Part shown: piece after piece, positions 53,555-63,823 of the stretch
Position numbering within the stretch: position 1 is the first letter of the stretch
Layout: each line of letters opens with the position of its first letter
NCBI GenBank assembly: GCA_052379645.1
Contig: JBQSYU010000014.1
Strand: one strand, 5' to 3'
Source: Arthrobacter_H sp030452125
GTDB taxonomy: Bacteria; Actinomycetota; Actinomycetes; Actinomycetales; Micrococcaceae
DNA: 64,000 nt
Translations under genes and position numbers: made by a program
The notes under the pieces: generated by a model
Database searches by the model: none
What the model was told of the DNA's origin: nothing
Seen by the model: the letters and a program-made list of their open reading frames with translations, nothing else

Positions 53555-56096
53555 TGGCCACCAGCCCCAGTTCGGCGGACGAGGCCAGCAACGGGTGTCC
53601 CGGAACCACCCGGACCGCGTACCCGAATTCACCGGCGCGCTCCAGGGACCAGCTGCCCCGGAAGCGGAACCGGCCGTGGCCCAGATCCCCGGCCACCTCC
53701 AAGGGGTGCCTCGTGGACTCGGTCAGCTGGCCGTCGGCGTCGATTCGACCCTGGACGGCCTCGACCTGCACCGCCGCGGGAGAGAGCCCGCCGAGCCGCA
53801 GGTAGGCCTCGAGCCGGAAGACATCCCCCAGGGAGGGGTCGGGTCCCAGCCCCGGAGCCTCGACGTGTTCGATGACAACCTCCGGCCAGGCGGCGGTGAC
53901 CTCCCGGATGAAGGAAGCCACCGAACGGGCCCCGGCGAAGTCCTCGGCCCCGGCAACGCGCCCCGAACGGGCCGCCGGCAGGTACAGGGTCTCCACATAG
54001 TCCCGGACCATGCGTTCGGCCGAGACCTGCGGTCCCAGGCTCGCCAGGGTATGGCGGATCATCGCCAACCACTTCCGCGGCACCGGCCCCCGCCCCGGCA
54101 ATGCCTGCTGCTCGGGGTCCTGCCCGGGCTGGTGGGCGTAGAAGCGCGGGGCCACGATGGCCTCGATCAGCTCGTACAGTGCGGTGGCCTCGAAATCGTC
54201 GCGGTCCTCGGCGGCGGACCCCTCGGGCGCCGTGGGAATGGCCCAGCCGTTGTCGCCGTCGTACATCTCGTCCCACCAGCCGTCCAGGACCGAGAGGTTC
54301 AGCCCGCCGTTCAGCGCGGCCTTCATCCCCGAGGTGCCGCACGCTTCGAGCGGGCGCAACGGGTTGTTCAACCAGACATCGCAGCCGGGGAAGAGCGTCC
54401 CGGCCATGGCCATGTCGTAGTTGGGCAAAAAGACGATCCGGTGGCGGACCTCGGGATCGTCGGTGAACTGCACGAGTTCCTGGATCATCTGCTTTCCGGC
54501 CTCGTCGGCCGGATGCGATTTGCCGGCGATGACCAGTTGGATGGGCCGGGTCGGATGCAGCAGGGCAGCCTTCAGGCGGGCCGGATCGCGCAACATGAGG
54601 GTCAGGCGCTTATAGGTCGGCACCCGGCGGGCGAAGCCCAGGGTCAGCACGTCGGGATCCAGCACCGCATCGGTCCATCCCAGCTCTGCGGCACCGGCAC
54701 CACGGTCGAGCCAGGAGGCCTTCAGCCGGGCCCGGACCTCCTCGATGAGTTGGACGCGCAGTTCCCGGCGCACCGCCCACAGCTCCTCGTCGGTGAACTG
54801 CCGGGCTGCGGTGAGCCGGGTGATCCGCGGATCGACCCAGGTGGATTCGTGGACGCCGTTGGTGATCGACCCGATCGGTGTCTCTTCCGCCTCGAATCCG
54901 GGGTACAGACCCGAGAACATGTCGCGGGAGACCTGCCCATGCAACTTCGAGACCCCATTGGCCCGTTGGGCCAACCGCAAACCCATGGCGGCCATGTTGA
55001 AGACGTCCTGCCCACCGCCCAACGCCGTATCTGAGCCGAGGGCCAGCACCGAAGCCGTCGGCACCCCGGGGGCCAGGCCCGCGTCCAGGAAACGGGCGAC
55101 CCGGTCGGCCTCGAACCGGTCGATCCCCGCCGGGACCGGGGTATGGGTGGTGAACAGGGTGCTGGCCCGCACCGCGGCCAAGGCCGTCTCGAAATCGAGG
55201 CCGTCACCCATCAGTTCGCGGAGGCGTTCGATGCCCAGGAATCCCGCATGGCCTTCATTGGTGTGGAAGACTTCGGGGGCGGCCGTCCCGGACAGACGCG
55301 CATGGGCGCGCAGGGCCTTGACCCCGCCCATGCCCAGGAGCAGTTCCTGCTGCAACCGATAGTCCCCGCCTCCGCCGTACAGCCGGTCGGTGATGGCCCG
55401 GGCCGCCTCGTCGTTGGCCGGGACGTTCGAATCCAACAGGAGCAACGGCACGCGGCCGACATCGGCCCGCCAGATCCGGGCGTGCAACTGCCGGCCGTCG
55501 GGCAAGGGCAGGGTCACCGTCACCTCGGAGCCGTCGGCCTCACGCACGACGGACAGGGGCAGCCCCGCCGGTTCCAGGACCGGGTAGGTTTCCTGCTGCC
55601 AGGCTTCGCGGGAGAGTGATTGCCTGAAATAGCCGGCCTGGTAGAGCAGCCCGACGGCCACCAGCGGAACCCCCAGATCGCTGGCCGCCTTGAGATGGTC
55701 GCCGGCCAGGATCCCCAGGCCGCCCGAATACTGCGGCAACATGGCACTGATCCCGTACTCGGGGGAGAAATAGGCGATGGCCGCCGGCGGTGGGGATTCC
55801 AGGGCCTGATACCAGCGCGGGGCCCGAAGATACTCTTCGAGTTCCCCGGCCTGCTCCCGGATCCGGGCCACCAGCGGGGCATCGTCGGCCAGGCGAGCCA
55901 GTCCGGCCCGATCGAAACGCCTCAACAGGGCCCGCGGATTCTGCCCCACGGCCTCCCAGCCGAGCGGGTCGAGATCACGGAACAGCTCGGCGGTGGGTCG
56001 GTGCCACGACCACCGAAGATTCGCAGCAAGGCGTTCCAGCCCGGAAATCTTCTCCGGCAGGACGGTATGGACGGTAAAACCTCGAATGGCCTTCAC
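53544..56096 (-). CDS. glgP: Alpha-glucan phosphorylase
   Basis: An 850-residue GT35 phosphorylase that releases glucose-1-phosphate from glycogen. The N-terminal part (LPEKISGLERLAANLRWSWH) is the actinobacterial-type module, the PLP-binding Lys is in CGTSGMKAALNGGLNLSVLDGWW, and GFARRVPTYKRLTLML is also conserved. GTG 56096 is followed by the conserved MKAIRGFTV start. It is divergent from glgE and shares a 132-bp control region with it. Confidence 0.93.
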
Positions 56097-56130
56097 GTGC
56101 TGAACGCTAGCCTAGAAAGTCGCCAATGTG

Positions 56131-56144
56131 GACGGCCGGCCGTC
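56131..56144. promoter_or_regulatory. 14-bp palindrome between glgP and glgE
   Basis: GACGGCC followed by GGCCGTC is a perfect palindrome in the short divergent glgP-glgE region. A shared operator is possible, though such palindromes occur by chance in GC-rich DNA. Confidence 0.35.
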
Positions 56145-56192
56145 ATATTGCGCCGCGGCAGCCACCACAGGACGGCGGGCGGCACAGAGTCC

Positions 56193-56221
56193 TTGGCTTT
56201 ACCGCCCGGACTGACTAGCGT
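56193..56221 (+). promoter_or_regulatory. Promoter of glgE, probably for a leaderless transcript
   Basis: TTGGCT (56193-56198) and TAGCGT (56216-56221) are spaced by 17 bp; the GTG start of glgE follows 7 bp later, so transcription would begin at or near the start codon. No ribosome-binding site is seen, in keeping with a leaderless mRNA. Confidence 0.55.
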
Positions 56222-56228
56222 CTATGAC

Positions 56229-58298
56229 GTGAGCACCAGGCGCAGGTCCAGATTCGGCCGCATACCCGTTACCGACGTCTTCCCGGTCATCGAGGGCGGA
56301 CGGTTCCCTGCGAAGGCCATCACCGGCCAGGATGTCCTGATCCGGTCGACGGCCTTCCGCGAAGGCCATGACGCCCTCGCCGTGGAGGCGGTCCTCTACG
56401 ACCCTCAGGACCGCGAAGCCCACCGCGTGAGGATGCGTCCCGGGGCCCCCGGGCTCGATGAATGGCTCGGCAGCCTGCGCCCCACCACCGAGGGCGACTG
56501 GACTTTCGAGGTCGAAGCCTGGGACGACCCGCTGGGCACCTGGTGGCACGACGCCGGAATCAAGGTCGCCGCGGGCCTCGACACCGAACTGATGTTCGCC
56601 GAAGGGGTGTTGCTGTTGCGCGAGGCCGCCGCCGCATCCCCGAACGCCCGGATACTGGAAACCGCCGCGGCCACCGCGGCCGATACCTCGTTGCCCGACG
56701 CCACCCGGATGGCCGCCGCCTCCAGCGGGGAGGTCCGCGCCGAACTGTTCCAGCGTCCGCTGCGGCGCATGGTCACCGGCAGCGGCCGGTTCCCGTTGCT
56801 GGTCGAACGCGTCCTGGCCGGCCGGGGCGCCTGGTACGAATTCTTCCCCCGCTCCGAGGGGGCCCGCTTCGACCCTGCCACGGGGACCTACACCTCGGGG
56901 ACCTTCGCCACGGCCGCCGACCGGCTGGAAGCGGTGGCCGGGATGGGCTTCGACGTCATCTACCTGCCGCCGATCCACCCGATCGGCAGGACCTTCAGGA
57001 AGGGCCCGAACAACACGTTGACCGCAGGGGACCACGACCCCGGTTCACCCTGGGCCATCGGTTCCGCCGCCGGCGGCCACGACGCCATCCACCCGGATCT
57101 GGGCACGGAAGCCGATTTCGCCGCGTTCGTGGAACGCGCCGAGGCACTGGGGCTGGAAGTGGCCCTGGATCTGGCCCTGCAGGCCTCTCCCGATCATCCC
57201 TGGGTGGCTGAGCACCCCGAATGGTTCACCACCCGGGCCGACGGGAGCATCGCCTACGCCGAGAACCCGCCGAAGAAATACCAGGACATCTACCCGCTGA
57301 ACTTCGACAACGACCCGCAGGGTCTCAGCGCCGAGGTGCTGCGCATCGTCACCGTGTGGATCGAACGCGGGGTGCGGATCTTCCGGGTGGACAACCCCCA
57401 TACCAAACCCGTCGGGTTCTGGGAGTGGCTCATCGCCGAGGTCACCGAGGATCACCCAGGCACCGTGTTCCTGGCCGAGGCGTTCACCCGGCCGGCCATG
57501 ATGCATGCGTTGGGGCGGGCCGGGTTCCAGCAGTCCTACACGTATTTCACCTGGCGGAACACGAAGGAGGAGCTGGAGGAGTACCTCCCGCAGGTCTCCA
57601 CCGGGACCTCGGCGTTCTTCCGTCCGAACTTCTTCGTGAACACCCCCGACATCCTCACCGAGTACCTGCAGTTCGGGGGACCTGCGGCCTTCAGGATCCG
57701 GGCCGCCCTCGCCGCGACGGCGTCCCCGCTCTGGGGGGTCTACGCGGGATACGAACTCTATGAACACGTCGCCCGGCCCGGAGCCGAGGAGTACATCGAC
57801 AATGAGAAGTTCCAATACAAGATCCGCGACTTCGACAGCGCCGAGGTCGAGGGCCGTTCCCTGGCCCCTTACCTGCGTCGGCTCAACGCCATCCGCGCCG
57901 ACCACCCGGCCTTGGGCGAATTGCAGAACCTCGTGATCCACCCCACCAGCGACGACGCCACCATCGCCTATTCCAAATCCCGACGGACCCACCCCGTGGG
58001 CCTGCCCGCCCCGGGGACCTCCGCGGCAGCGCCGGTCGAGCCCCCACAGGAAGAGGGCCAGGAGATCGACACCCTCATCATCGTGGTCAATACGGACCCC
58101 CATGGCGCCCGCGAATGCACCGTGAGCCTGGACCTGGAGGCGCTGGACCTGCGAGAGCAGGACCTGGACGAGGACGGTAGGTTCACCGTGGACGACCTGC
58201 TCACCGGGGGAAGCTGGAAGTGGTCGGCCCATAACTACGTCCGGCTGGATCCGCACCAGGAACCGGCCCATATCCTGCACATCCGCCGGGGCACCTGA
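56229..58298 (+). CDS. glgE: Alpha-1,4-glucan:maltose-1-phosphate maltosyltransferase
   Basis: A 689-residue GH13_3 enzyme that adds maltosyl units from maltose-1-phosphate to a growing alpha-glucan. The beta-barrel holds the nucleophile Asp in IFRVDNPHTKPVGFWEW and the acid Glu in FLAEAFTRPAMM; WYEFFPRSEGA and YLPPIHPIGRTFRKGPNN are GlgE signatures. GTG 56229 is used rather than the far upstream in-frame extension that runs through the glgP gene. Its stop overlaps the treS start by one base. Confidence 0.96.
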   Translation: MSTRRRSRFGRIPVTDVFPVIEGGRFPAKAITGQDVLIRSTAFREGHDALAVEAVLYDPQDREAHRVRMRPGAPGLDEWLGSLRPTTEGDWTFEVEAWDDPLGTWWHDAGIKVAAGLDTELMFAEGVLLLREAAAASPNARILETAAATAADTSLPDATRMAAASSGEVRAELFQRPLRRMVTGSGRFPLLVERVLAGRGAWYEFFPRSEGARFDPATGTYTSGTFATAADRLEAVAGMGFDVIYLPPIHPIGRTFRKGPNNTLTAGDHDPGSPWAIGSAAGGHDAIHPDLGTEADFAAFVERAEALGLEVALDLALQASPDHPWVAEHPEWFTTRADGSIAYAENPPKKYQDIYPLNFDNDPQGLSAEVLRIVTVWIERGVRIFRVDNPHTKPVGFWEWLIAEVTEDHPGTVFLAEAFTRPAMMHALGRAGFQQSYTYFTWRNTKEELEEYLPQVSTGTSAFFRPNFFVNTPDILTEYLQFGGPAAFRIRAALAATASPLWGVYAGYELYEHVARPGAEEYIDNEKFQYKIRDFDSAEVEGRSLAPYLRRLNAIRADHPALGELQNLVIHPTSDDATIAYSKSRRTHPVGLPAPGTSAAAPVEPPQEEGQEIDTLIIVVNTDPHGARECTVSLDLEALDLREQDLDEDGRFTVDDLLTGGSWKWSAHNYVRLDPHQEPAHILHIRRGT

Positions 58299-60082
58299 TG
58301 GCCAACCCGTACCAGCTCAACGTTCCGGGTCTGACCCATGATCCGCAATGGCATCGCAAGTCGGTGTTCTACGAGGTGCTGGTCCGGGCCTTCTCCGACG
58401 CCAACGGCGACGGGAGCGGGGATTTCGCCGGGTTGATCGACAAGCTCGACTACCTGCAATGGTTGGGGGTGGATTGCCTCTGGGTTCCCCCGTTCTACGA
58501 ATCCCCGCTGCGTGACGGCGGCTACGACATCTCCGACTACTACGACGTGCTTGACGAATTCGGCACCATCGGCGATTTCCGCCGCCTGGTCGCCGAAGCG
58601 CACGAGCGCGGGCTGCGCATCATCATCGACCTGCCGATGAACCACACCTCCGATGAACACCCGTGGTTCCAGGCCTCCCGCCGGGACCCGGAAGGCGAAT
58701 ACGGGGATTTCTACGTCTGGTCCGATACCGACGAGAAGTACTCCGAGGCCCGCATCATCTTCGTGGACACCGAGGAATCGAACTGGGCCTTCGACCCGGT
58801 GCGCCGCCAGTTCTACTGGCACCGCTTCTTCGACCACCAGCCGGACCTGAACTTCGAGAACCCCCGGGTGCACGAGGCCATGTTCGACGTCGTGAGGTTC
58901 TGGCTTGATCTGGGGGTGGACGGATTCCGTGCCGACGCGATCCCCTACCTGTTCGAGGAGGAGGGGACCAACTGCGAGAACCTGCCGGCGACGCACGACT
59001 TCCTGCGCCGGCTCAGACAGCTCGTGGATTCCGAATACCCCGGGCGCATCATCATCGCCGAGGCGAACCAGGCACCGCAGGAAGTGGTCGAATACTTCGG
59101 CACCACCGAGGAACCGGAATGCCATATGTGCTTCCACTTCCCGATCATGCCGCGGCTGTTCTATGCCCTCCGCGACCAGGTCGCCGCCCCGATCATCGAG
59201 GCCCTGGGCCAGACCCCCGACATCCCGTCCGGCACCCAATGGGGGACCTTCCTGCGCAACCACGACGAGTTGACGCTCGAAATGGTGACCCCCACCGAAC
59301 GCGAAGCCATGCTCGGCTGGTATGCCCCGGACCCGCGGATGCGCGCCAACGTGGGCATCCGCCGCCGACTGACCCCGTTGCTGGATAATTCGCGGTCCGA
59401 ACTCGAACTGATCCATGCCCTGCTCTTTGGTCTGCCCGGCAGCCCGTTCCTGTACTACGGGGACGAAATCGGGATGGGGGACAACATCTGGCTCGATGAC
59501 CGCGACGCCTCGCGCACCCCCATGCAATGGAACCCCGACCGCAATGCCGGGTTCTCCGTCGCCGACCCCGGCCAGCTCTATCTTCCGGTGGTCCAATCCC
59601 TGGTCTACGGGTACACGAGCATCAACGTCGAACAGCAACTCGAGCACAGCGGGTCCTTCCTGCACTGGGTGCGGCAGATCCTGGGGGTGCGCCGCGAACA
59701 TCCGGTCTTCGGCCTGGGGGACTACCGCAACGTCCCGGCCTCCAGCCCCAGCGTGCTGGCCTTCCTGCGCTTCCCCGAGGACCTGGGGGGCCACAAATCC
59801 ACCCCCGAGGAGACCGATCAGGAGATGGAGACGCTGCTCTGCGTCTACAACCTGTCCCAACACCCGGTGGCCACCGAACTGGAACTGCCCGACTATGCGG
59901 GGCGCGGCCTGCGGGACATCTTCGGCGGCTCCCCCTTCCCTCCGGTGTCCCCCGAAGGGCGGTTGTCACTGGCCTTGGGCTCGCAGGGGTTCTACTGGTT
60001 GCGGTTGCGCTCGGTGCGCTCGGACGTCAATGCCACCTCGACCTCGACGCTTCCGGTCATCGACCCGGGGCGGCGGCGATGA
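58298..60082 (+). CDS. treS: Trehalose synthase (maltose alpha-D-glucosyltransferase)
   Basis: A 594-residue GH13_16 enzyme that interconverts trehalose and maltose. WHRKSVFYEVLVRAFSDANGDGSGD begins it; DGFRADAIPYLFEEEGTNCEN holds the nucleophile, IIAEANQAPQEVVEYFG the acid, FLRNHDELTLEM the third carboxylate. Here it has no fused kinase domain; that domain lies in the next gene. Its stop overlaps the next start (ATGA). Confidence 0.96.
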   Translation: MANPYQLNVPGLTHDPQWHRKSVFYEVLVRAFSDANGDGSGDFAGLIDKLDYLQWLGVDCLWVPPFYESPLRDGGYDISDYYDVLDEFGTIGDFRRLVAEAHERGLRIIIDLPMNHTSDEHPWFQASRRDPEGEYGDFYVWSDTDEKYSEARIIFVDTEESNWAFDPVRRQFYWHRFFDHQPDLNFENPRVHEAMFDVVRFWLDLGVDGFRADAIPYLFEEEGTNCENLPATHDFLRRLRQLVDSEYPGRIIIAEANQAPQEVVEYFGTTEEPECHMCFHFPIMPRLFYALRDQVAAPIIEALGQTPDIPSGTQWGTFLRNHDELTLEMVTPTEREAMLGWYAPDPRMRANVGIRRRLTPLLDNSRSELELIHALLFGLPGSPFLYYGDEIGMGDNIWLDDRDASRTPMQWNPDRNAGFSVADPGQLYLPVVQSLVYGYTSINVEQQLEHSGSFLHWVRQILGVRREHPVFGLGDYRNVPASSPSVLAFLRFPEDLGGHKSTPEETDQEMETLLCVYNLSQHPVATELELPDYAGRGLRDIFGGSPFPPVSPEGRLSLALGSQGFYWLRLRSVRSDVNATSTSTLPVIDPGRRR

Positions 60083-63000
60083 GGTCCGACGCCGAGATCA
60101 CCGGTGCGCTGGCCGGTTGGGTGGGGGAGCAACGGTGGTGTCCGGCACCCCGGGGGACGTTCACGCTGTCGGTGGTCGGGGTGCAGCCGGTCCCGCAGCC
60201 GGATCCCGACGCCCTGATGCTCAGCCTCCTGTTGGCCATCCACCCCAGCAGAATCTCCGATGAGGAGACCGGGCAACCAGGAGATAAATCAACTACTCAT
60301 AATGTTTCGGTCGTGCAGGTCCCCGTGGTGTTGCGGCGATCTCCCGCCCAGGAACCGCCGCCCGTCCTGGGGGTCCTGGACGATCACGCCGTCCGGTTGC
60401 TGGCCCCGGAAACGACCGGCCTGCGGGCCGGGGGCAGCTGGCTGGTCCACGATGGAACCCAGGATCAGGGCTTCGTCAACGCCTGGGCCGCCCTGATGCT
60501 CCAGAGCCCGCCCGGCCAGGGGCCGGAGCTGGCCCCGATGCGGGTCCTGGACGGGGAGCAATCCAACACCTCGGTGGTGCTTGAGGGGCCCCGCGGCCCG
60601 GTCATCATCAAGTTCTTCCGGGTCCCGTCGCCGGGGACCAACCCCGATGTGGAACTGGGCTCCTTGCTCTCGGAGGCCGGATCGCAGGACGTGCCCCGGA
60701 CCGTGGCCACGCTGGACGGGCGGTGGACGGCCGGCGGGGCCGAGGTCGGCGGAACCCTGTCCGTCATGCGTGAATTCTTCGACGCGGCCCGCGACGCCTG
60801 GCGGCTGGCCAGCCTCGCGGCCCTCGACGACCGGGATTTCACCACCGAGGCCGCCGAACTCGGGCGGGCCGTGGCCCGTCTGCACCACCAACTGACCGAG
60901 GTCGCCCCCACCGCCGTGGCCAGCGCGGCGGAAACCGCGGCGTTCATCGCGGCCCTGCGGGCCCGGCTCGTCTGGGGGTGGGAACGGGCGGCCCCTGCCG
61001 ACGGGGCCCTGGCCGATGCGTTCGGCGAGGTCCTGGAATCACTGGGCGCCCTGGGCCGGCTGCCGTTGCTGCAGCGGATCCACGGGGACCTCCATCTGGG
61101 CCAGATCCTGGCCACCGAAGACCACGGATGGGTGGTCCTGGACTTCGAAGGCGAACCCCTGCGCAGTGCAGGGGAGCGGCGGGCGCCGGATGTGGCGCTG
61201 CGCGACGTGGTGGGCATGCTGCGGTCCTTCGATTACGCGGCGGGACGGGCCACCCACCCCGAGGTGTCCTCCTCAACCGCTGCCCCGGCTCCCGAGGCGG
61301 CCCACCAGGCGGCCCGCCAATGGTCGGCGCGGACCCGCAAGGCGTTCCTGAGGGGGTACCGTGAGGAAACGGGCGAGGCCGTCGACATCCAGTCGCCGCT
61401 CTTTCTGGCCCTCTGGCTGGACAAGGCCCTCTATGAAGTCGTGTACGAACGGCAAAACAGGCCGACCTGGGAACAGGTACCGGCCTCGGCGGTCCAGGAG
61501 GTCCTCTCAGCCATGCAGCACCCAGCGGATTCACCCCGGCGGGCCGAAACAGGCGCCGCAGCAACCCCCGGTGCCGCGGAGGGCGCCTCGACACCCCGCC
61601 CGATCACGGCCGAGGTGTTGGAAGCCGTCGCCGAAGGCCGCTTCCATGCACCCCACGGAGTCCTCGGGGCCCATCTGGGCAACGACGGCTCGATCACCGT
61701 GCGCACCCTACGCAAACTGGCGAGCACCGTCACCCTGGTCACCGACAACGACCGCCGGGAGATGACCCATGAGTACGACGGCGTCTGGGTGGCGGTGTTG
61801 GCTCCTCCGACGGGACGCGAAGGGACCGTGCCCGACTACCGGCTCGAGGTCGGCTATCCGGGGTCTGCCCCGGTGTTGGTCGACGATGCCTACCACTACC
61901 TGCCCACGCTGGGGGAGATCGACCTGCATCTCATCGGGGAGGGGCGCCATGAGCGCCTCTGGCAGGTCCTCGGGGCCCGGGTGCGCAGATACCACACGGT
62001 GATGGGCAACTGCGAGGGCACGGGGTTCGCCCTCTGGGCCCCCAACGCCCAGGCGGTCCGGGTGGTCGGGGACTTCAATGACTGGGACGGAACCGGCAAC
62101 GCCATGCGTTCGCTGGGACGGTCCGGGGTCTGGGAGCTCTACATCCCCGGGGTCGTCGCCGGGGCGATCTACAAATTCGAGATCCTCGGCCAGGACGGCC
62201 ACTGGAGGCAGAAGGCCGACCCGATGGCCCGGCACACCGAGATCCCTCCGTTGACCGGATCCGTCGTCGTGGAATCCTCCTATGGCTTCCAGGACGCCGA
62301 ATGGATGGCGTCCCGGGCCCAGACCGACCCGCATGCCGGCCCGATGAGCGTCTATGAAGTGCATCTGGGCTCCTGGCGCCCCGGACTGGACTACCGCGAA
62401 ATGGCCGAGCAGCTCAGCGAATACGTGACCTGGCAGGGATTCACCCATGTGGAGCTGATGCCCGTGGCCGAACACCCGTTCGGAGGATCCTGGGGCTATC
62501 AGGTGACCTCCTACTATGCCCCGACCTCGCGCTTCGGCCACCCCGACGATTTCCGATACTTCGTGGACCGGCTGCACCAGGCGGGTATCGGGGTCATCAT
62601 GGATTGGGTTCCCGCCCATTTCCCCAAGGATGAATGGGCCCTGGCCCGGATGGATGGGCAGCCTCTCTACGAGCACCCCGATCCGCGCCGCGGGGAGCAT
62701 CCCGACTGGGGGACCCTGGTCTTCGACTTCGGACGCAACGAGGTCCGCAACTTCCTGGTGGCCAACGCGCTGTACTGGATGGACGAGTTCCATATCGACG
62801 GGCTGCGCGTGGATGCCGTGGCATCCATGCTCTATCTGGACTATTCACGCGAAGACGGAGGATGGGAACCCAACATCCATGGCGGGCGGGAGAACCTGGA
62901 AGCGATCGCCTTCCTGCAGGAGCTCAACGCCACGGCGTACCGGCTGAATCCCGGCATTGCGATGATCGCCGAGGAATCCACGGCCTTCCCCGGGGTCACC

Positions 63001-63783
63001 GGCGACACCAGCGGAGGTGGGCTCGGCTTCGGGCTGAAGTGGAACATGGGCTGGATGCACGACTCGCTGGAGTACATGTCGGAGGACCCGATCCATCGCT
63101 CCTACCACCACAACAAGATCACCTTCTCCATGGCCTACGCCTATACGGAGAACTTCCTGCTGCCGATCAGCCACGATGAAGTGGTCCATGGGAAGGGCTC
63201 GCTGCTGCGCCGCATGCCCGGTGACCGCTGGCGCCAGCTCGCCCAGGTCAGGGCCTACCTGGCCTTCCAATGGGCCCACCCGGGCAAGCAACTGATCTTC
63301 ATGGGCACCGAATTCGCCCAGGAGGGGGAGTGGAGCGAACAGCACGGGCTCGACTGGTGGGTGGCCGATACCCACCAGCACCGCGGGGTCCAGCTGACCG
63401 TGAAGGCGCTGAACGGAATCTACCGGGAACTGCCGGCACTGTGGGAACTGGATCACGACCCGGCGGGCTTCGCCTGGATCAATGACCACGAGGCAGCGGG
63501 CAACACCCTGAGCTTCATCCGGCGGGACGAGCAGGGCGAGGCGATGGTCTGCGTCGCGAACTTCTCGGGCGAACCCCACAGCGGCTATCGACTCGGCCTG
63601 CCGGCTGCCGGGGCCTGGACCGAGGCGCTCAATACAGATGCCGAGGAGTTTGGTGGTTCCGGGGTCGCCAACCCCGGAACGCTCGAGGCGGATGGCCCCG
63701 CCCACGACGGCCAGCCGGTTTCGGCCACCGTGGACCTGCCCCCGTTGGGCGTGATCTACCTGGTCCCCGGCAGCATCAGCTGA
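60079..63783 (+). CDS. mak-glgB: Fused maltokinase and glycogen branching enzyme
   Basis: A 1234-residue protein of two enzymes. Residues 1 to about 475 are maltokinase, phosphorylating maltose to maltose-1-phosphate: a VGEQRWCP start, nucleotide and catalytic motifs IHGDLHLGQILAT and VVLDFEGEP. A Pro/Ala-rich linker (about 478-515) leads to GlgB, with N-terminal glucan-binding domains, GTGFALWAPNAQAVRVVGDFN, DGLRVDAVASMLYLDY, MIAEESTAFPGV and SHDEVVHGKGSL. GlgB makes alpha-1,6 branches. ATG 60079 overlaps treS (ATGA). The two domains act on either side of GlgE. In mycobacteria maltokinase and GlgB are separate. Confidence 0.94.
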   Translation: MRSDAEITGALAGWVGEQRWCPAPRGTFTLSVVGVQPVPQPDPDALMLSLLLAIHPSRISDEETGQPGDKSTTHNVSVVQVPVVLRRSPAQEPPPVLGVLDDHAVRLLAPETTGLRAGGSWLVHDGTQDQGFVNAWAALMLQSPPGQGPELAPMRVLDGEQSNTSVVLEGPRGPVIIKFFRVPSPGTNPDVELGSLLSEAGSQDVPRTVATLDGRWTAGGAEVGGTLSVMREFFDAARDAWRLASLAALDDRDFTTEAAELGRAVARLHHQLTEVAPTAVASAAETAAFIAALRARLVWGWERAAPADGALADAFGEVLESLGALGRLPLLQRIHGDLHLGQILATEDHGWVVLDFEGEPLRSAGERRAPDVALRDVVGMLRSFDYAAGRATHPEVSSSTAAPAPEAAHQAARQWSARTRKAFLRGYREETGEAVDIQSPLFLALWLDKALYEVVYERQNRPTWEQVPASAVQEVLSAMQHPADSPRRAETGAAATPGAAEGASTPRPITAEVLEAVAEGRFHAPHGVLGAHLGNDGSITVRTLRKLASTVTLVTDNDRREMTHEYDGVWVAVLAPPTGREGTVPDYRLEVGYPGSAPVLVDDAYHYLPTLGEIDLHLIGEGRHERLWQVLGARVRRYHTVMGNCEGTGFALWAPNAQAVRVVGDFNDWDGTGNAMRSLGRSGVWELYIPGVVAGAIYKFEILGQDGHWRQKADPMARHTEIPPLTGSVVVESSYGFQDAEWMASRAQTDPHAGPMSVYEVHLGSWRPGLDYREMAEQLSEYVTWQGFTHVELMPVAEHPFGGSWGYQVTSYYAPTSRFGHPDDFRYFVDRLHQAGIGVIMDWVPAHFPKDEWALARMDGQPLYEHPDPRRGEHPDWGTLVFDFGRNEVRNFLVANALYWMDEFHIDGLRVDAVASMLYLDYSREDGGWEPNIHGGRENLEAIAFLQELNATAYRLNPGIAMIAEESTAFPGVTGDTSGGGLGFGLKWNMGWMHDSLEYMSEDPIHRSYHHNKITFSMAYAYTENFLLPISHDEVVHGKGSLLRRMPGDRWRQLAQVRAYLAFQWAHPGKQLIFMGTEFAQEGEWSEQHGLDWWVADTHQHRGVQLTVKALNGIYRELPALWELDHDPAGFAWINDHEAAGNTLSFIRRDEQGEAMVCVANFSGEPHSGYRLGLPAAGAWTEALNTDAEEFGGSGVANPGTLEADGPAHDGQPVSATVDLPPLGVIYLVPGSIS

Positions 63784-63787
63784 CCCG

Positions 63788-63823
63788 GCCCCAAGAACCC
63801 CGGAAACACGGGGTTCTTGGGGC
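63788..63823 (+). terminator. Terminator of the glgE-treS-mak::glgB operon
   Basis: Perfect 15-bp arms (GCCCCAAGAACCCCG and complement, 6-bp loop) lie four bases after the glgB stop. Confidence 0.88.

Noticed and set aside
55620..56228. Upstream extension of the glgE frame
   Set aside because: It is antisense to glgP and lacks homologous-looking sequence.
59527..60078. Upstream extension of the maltokinase-branching enzyme frame
   Set aside because: It lies inside treS in another frame; ATG 60079 overlaps the treS stop and begins the conserved maltokinase start.
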